NCBI GenBank assembly: GCA_963793785.1
Contig: CAWCBH010000003.1
Coordinates: forward strand, 1,736,001-1,800,000
DNA length: 64,000 bases
Direction of reading: 5' to 3'
DNA from: CAWCBH01 sp963793785
GTDB taxonomy: Bacteria > Actinomycetota > Thermoleophilia > Solirubrobacterales > 70-9
Position 1 is the first letter of the stretch; each line of letters opens with the position of its first letter. Made by a program: the position numbers and the translations under genes. Shown piece after piece: positions 61,583-64,000 of the stretch. The notes beneath the pieces were generated by a model. The model was not told where the DNA came from, ran no database searches, and worked only from the letters and a program-made list of their open reading frames with translations.

Positions 61583-61710
61583 CTCGATTGATTCTAGCCA
61601 GCGTCGCTGAACGTCCCAGGCCGACAAACGTCCACCGCGGCCGAAACCGGGGCATGGGATTCGTGTTGGCGAGGTAGAAGGGGGTTGTCAGCCGCAAAGG
61701 AGGAAGACAG

Positions 61711-62358
61711 ATGAGCAGGATGCGAGCTCTGCGCCGCCGGCGGCCCTCTCCGGCGATGGTGATCGCGATGGTGGCGCTGTTCGCAGCGCTGGGCGGGACC
61801 GCGACGGCGCTGCGAGGCAAGAACACGGTGCGCTCCGACGACATCGCGCCCGCCCAGGTGAAGACGCAGGACATCCGCGGCAACGCGGTCAAGGCGGGGA
61901 AGATCGCCCCCAACAGCGTCGACGCCTTCAAGACCGACCTGACCAAGCTGAGGGCGGTCGGCGGCGAGGTCTCCACCACCAGTCCCGCCGCGCTGGACCT
62001 CGGCGGCCCCAGCGTCACCGTCAAGGTGCCGAAGGGCGGGCTGGTCGCGGTGCTGGCGGAGGCGACGATGCGCATCACCGGCGGCGGAGCCCAGAACGAG
62101 GCCCAGGTGCGGCTCTTCGAGCCGTCGGCGCTGCCGACCTCACCGCAGATCCTCGGCACCGGCTCCAACGCCTTCGACACCCGCTTCACGGCGCCCGGCC
62201 CGGGCAACCAGGCCGGAGCCGGCGGCGAGCTGCGAGGCGGCTGGCTGATCTTCTCGGCCGGAGCCGGCACGCGCACCTTCTCGCTGCGCTATTCGCGGCA
62301 GGGCGGGGGCACGGCGATCTTCCAGAACCCGAAGCTCTGGGTCTCGGTGATCGGCTAG
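61711..62358 (+). CDS. Secreted protein of unknown function
   Basis: 215 residues, intact. AAAGGAGGAAGACAG before ATG 61711 is an excellent ribosome site. The signal peptide AMVIAMVALFAALGGTATAL has the ALGGT ending common in secreted proteins of this lineage. DDIAPAQVKTQDIRGNAVKA, GKIAPNSVDAFKTD form short helical repeats (two near-copies of a x-x-I-x-x-x-x-V-K-x-x-D/N unit), then a beta-rich domain (VTVKVPKGGLVAVLAEATMR, RTFSLRYSRQGGGTAIFQNP). A surface fibre or spike-like protein is possible. No cysteines. Confidence 0.8.
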   Translation: MSRMRALRRRRPSPAMVIAMVALFAALGGTATALRGKNTVRSDDIAPAQVKTQDIRGNAVKAGKIAPNSVDAFKTDLTKLRAVGGEVSTTSPAALDLGGPSVTVKVPKGGLVAVLAEATMRITGGGAQNEAQVRLFEPSALPTSPQILGTGSNAFDTRFTAPGPGNQAGAGGELRGGWLIFSAGAGTRTFSLRYSRQGGGTAIFQNPKLWVSVIG

Positions 62359-62369
62359 AAGACGGCTTT

Positions 62370-62402
62370 CGACGCGGCGCCGGTCGCCCCGGCGCCGCGT
62401 CG
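62370..62402 (+). terminator. Strong hairpin after the secreted-protein gene
   Basis: A perfect 14-base stem (CGACGCGGCGCCGG with its complement) around TCGCC, 12 bases after the stop. It lacks its own T run but is followed at once by a second, T-tailed hairpin. Confidence 0.75.
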
Positions 62403-62404
62403 TG

Positions 62405-62426
62405 GCCGCATTCTGCGGCTTCTTTT
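62405..62426 (+). terminator. Rho-independent terminator
   Basis: GCCGCA and TGCGGC pair around TTC and are followed by TTCTTTT. Together with the hairpin just before it, this isolates the secreted-protein transcript from the small ORF downstream. Confidence 0.8.
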
Positions 62427-62498
62427 CGGCCGCACCCTTGCGTTACGTCTGACACGAAGGGCATTCTTCCCGCCGACCACCCCTACGGACGGAGAGGA

Positions 62499-62663
62499 AT
62501 GGCCAAGATCTTCGATCAGGAGCAGCCGAAGAGCTCGCTCGCGCAGAGCCTCAACGCGGCGTTCGCCGGCTGCGAAAAGTGGACCGTGGCCCCGCCCAGG
62601 CGGCGGCTGGATCCGGCACCGTGGGTCGCCAAGCCTTCCGGCTTGGACGCCCCTCAGCGCTGA
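62499..62663 (+). CDS. Small protein of 54 residues
   Basis: ATG 62499 follows GGAGAGGA at good spacing, and the product begins MAKIFDQEQPKSSLAQSLNA, then AFAGCEKWTVAPPRRRLDPA, PWVAKPSGLDAPQR. It is hydrophilic with one cysteine and a Pro/Arg-rich end, without a membrane segment. It stands alone between terminators and the convergent oxidoreductase gene, whose stop is 2 bp away. Codon choice resembles that of nearby genes. Function unknown; expression is likely but not shown. Confidence 0.5.
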   Translation: MAKIFDQEQPKSSLAQSLNAAFAGCEKWTVAPPRRRLDPAPWVAKPSGLDAPQR

Positions 62664-62664
62664 G

Positions 62665-64000
62665 TCAGGTCTCCTGGTAAAGCGGCCCGTCGCCGCCCTC
62701 GGGCAGCGTCAGCCGTCCGCCCTTGGCGGTGATCGCGCCGCACTGGACGCAGTTCGACGCCGTCACGTTGACGTCGACGACCGGCGGCGCCGTTCTCGAG
62801 CTGCTCCTCGGGGATCTCGTAGACCTGCGCCGGGCACATCGAGACCCAGGTCTGGGCAATCTCGCGCGGGACCTTGGTCTGCACCCGGACGTGGTTGGGA
62901 GCGTCGTCGCGGGTCGCGTTGCCTGAGAGGAAGACCGAGTCGAGCTTGTTGAAGGTCAGCTCGTTGTCGGGCTTGACGTACATCTCGCCCGCCTTGCCGA
63001 TCTCCATCTCGTGCTCGGCGTCGTCCTCGTTTTTCCAGTGGCCGCCGGGGAAGTAGCCCTGGCTGATCGTCATCGCCGAGGCCAGCGCGCCGCCGACGAA
63101 GAACCCCTTCGAGAACGGCTGCCGCATGTTGCGCGACTTGTAGATGTCCTTCTCGATCAGCGAGTTGTGGACCTTCTCGTCGTAGGCCTCGAAGTTGACC
63201 GAGTCCTGCTTCAGCGCCGCGACGATCGCCTCCGCCGCGTACATGCCGGCGTGCATCGCGTAGTGGACGCCCTTCAGCTCCGGCACGTTGACCATGCTCG
63301 CGGCGTCGCCGGCGATCACCATCCCCGGCACCGCGAGGCGCTTCGGCATCGACCAGTAGCCGCCGGAGGGGATCGTCTTCGCTCCCCAGCCGATCCGCTT
63401 CCCGCCGGCGAGGATGTCGCGCACGAACGGGTGCGTCTTCAGCAGCTGCAGCGCGTCGTGGCAGCTGAAGGTCGCGTCGGTGTAGTCGAGCCCGACGACC
63501 AGGCCGATGCAGACCTTGTCCTCGCCCATCGGGTAGATGAAGGAGCCGCCGAACTCGTTGTGGCGCGGGGCCTTGCGCAGCGGCCAGCCCATCGTGTGGA
63601 TGACGCGATCGAGCGGCTTTTCGACCTCCCAGACCTCCTTCACGCCGAGCTCCCAGCGCATCGGGTCGGCGCCGTGGAGGTCGAAGTAGTCAAGCGCCGC
63701 GTAGGTCAGGTGGCCGAGCGTTCCCTCGGCGAGCACGGTCGCCTTGGCGACCACGTCCGAGCCGGGCTCGAAGTTGCCCAGCTCCTCCCCGCCGCGGCCC
63801 CGACCGCGGTCGCCGGAGCGAACCCCCTTCACGATCCGGTCCTCGACCAGCAACTTCGTGGCGGCAGTCTCTGAGAGCAGGTAGACGCCGGCCTCCTCGG
63901 CCTTCTCGCCCAGGAACCGGCCCAGCTTGGCGACCGAGGTGACGTAGTTGCCGTGGTTGCGGAAGTTGGGCGGCATCGGCTTCAGCGGCAGGGCCCGCTT
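62665..64000 (-). CDS. Electron-transfer flavoprotein-ubiquinone oxidoreductase (FixC-like), 5' end outside window
   Basis: At least 440 residues are visible; the FAD-binding N-terminus lies beyond 64000. GVYLLSETAATKLLVEDRIV, VLAEGTLGHLTYAALDYFDL, GWPLRKAPRHNEFGGSFIYP, IPSGGYWSMPKRLAVPGMVI, AGDAASMVNVPELKGVHYAM are the family FAD and quinone-side segments. The C-terminal ferredoxin-like part reads MCPAQVYEIPEEQLENG and NCVQCGAITAKGGRLTLPEG: three of four 4Fe-4S cysteines are present, the fourth position being Ile. It passes electrons from ETF to the quinone pool. One apparent frameshift near 62795. Confidence 0.88.

Noticed and set aside
61583..61710. tRNA in the rpmE upstream gap
   Set aside because: No T-loop or acceptor-stem pattern; the gap just holds divergent upstream regions.

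Overview
The window is very GC-rich with actinobacterial gene content and order. Gene families, codon use and the two conserved blocks below point to a Thermoleophilia/Solirubrobacterales-type actinobacterium. The lineage is an inference from family resemblance, not from a marker such as rRNA. No rRNA, tRNA or CRISPR array was found. Many genes are broken by single-base indels in C/G runs, where adding or removing one base restores a family motif (for example the glycosyltransferase DNGSTD motif near 6540). They are therefore annotated as whole genes with apparent frameshifts, most likely sequencing or assembly errors. Their density is very uneven: it is high at 1-13.5 kb and 48.5-60 kb, and low at 19-25 kb and 29-46 kb.

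Layout. (1) 1-13.5 kb is a surface-glycan and envelope region, mostly on the minus strand. It holds a MauE-thioredoxin fusion, large polytopic membrane proteins of GT39/GT87 type, a GT4 and a GT2 glycosyltransferase, a flippase-like LPG_synthase_TM protein, a TylF-type O-methyltransferase and a collagen-like Gly-X-Thr repeat protein. (2) 13.7-22 kb carries NAD synthesis (nadA, nadC), DNA repair (mutM, ogt), an ECF-like sigma factor coupled to ogt, secreted proteins of unknown function, and prfB with a CTTTGAC programmed frameshift site. (3) 20-28 kb corresponds to the widespread actinobacterial order comF-hpf-secA-prfB. Here it is interrupted between hpf and secA by nfo and by a hairpin-bracketed AbiEi/DUF559 gene. 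(4) 28-39.5 kb carries nucleotide-sugar supply (two NTP-transferases, phosphoglucose/phosphomannose isomerase, UDP-glucose dehydrogenase), ahcY, two tandem-GAF proteins, a PAP2 membrane phosphatase and an LCP wall-polymer ligase. (5) 40.5-48.3 kb is the complete ATP synthase operon atpZ-I-B-E-F-H-A-G-D-C. The alpha and beta subunits have unusual acidic C-terminal tails. (6) 48.5-61.6 kb corresponds to the conserved rpmE-prfA-prmC-tsaC-glyA-wecA-atp block. An opposite-strand sugar cassette (nucleotide-sugar dehydrogenase, two epimerases, TIM-barrel isomerase, CapD-like dehydratase) lies between glyA and wecA, and a DUF354 gene lies between wecA and atpZ. (7) The window ends with a secreted protein, double terminators, a small ORF and a truncated ETF-quinone oxidoreductase.

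Working together, the sugar-nucleotide genes, wecA, the membrane glycosyltransferases, the flippase-like protein and LCP describe a route for building and anchoring a cell-wall glycan. The most interesting unexplained element is the AbiEi/DUF559 gene at 25.8-26.8 kb. Each of its ends lies inside a similar two-stem palindrome, which suggests a compact mobile or selfish unit.
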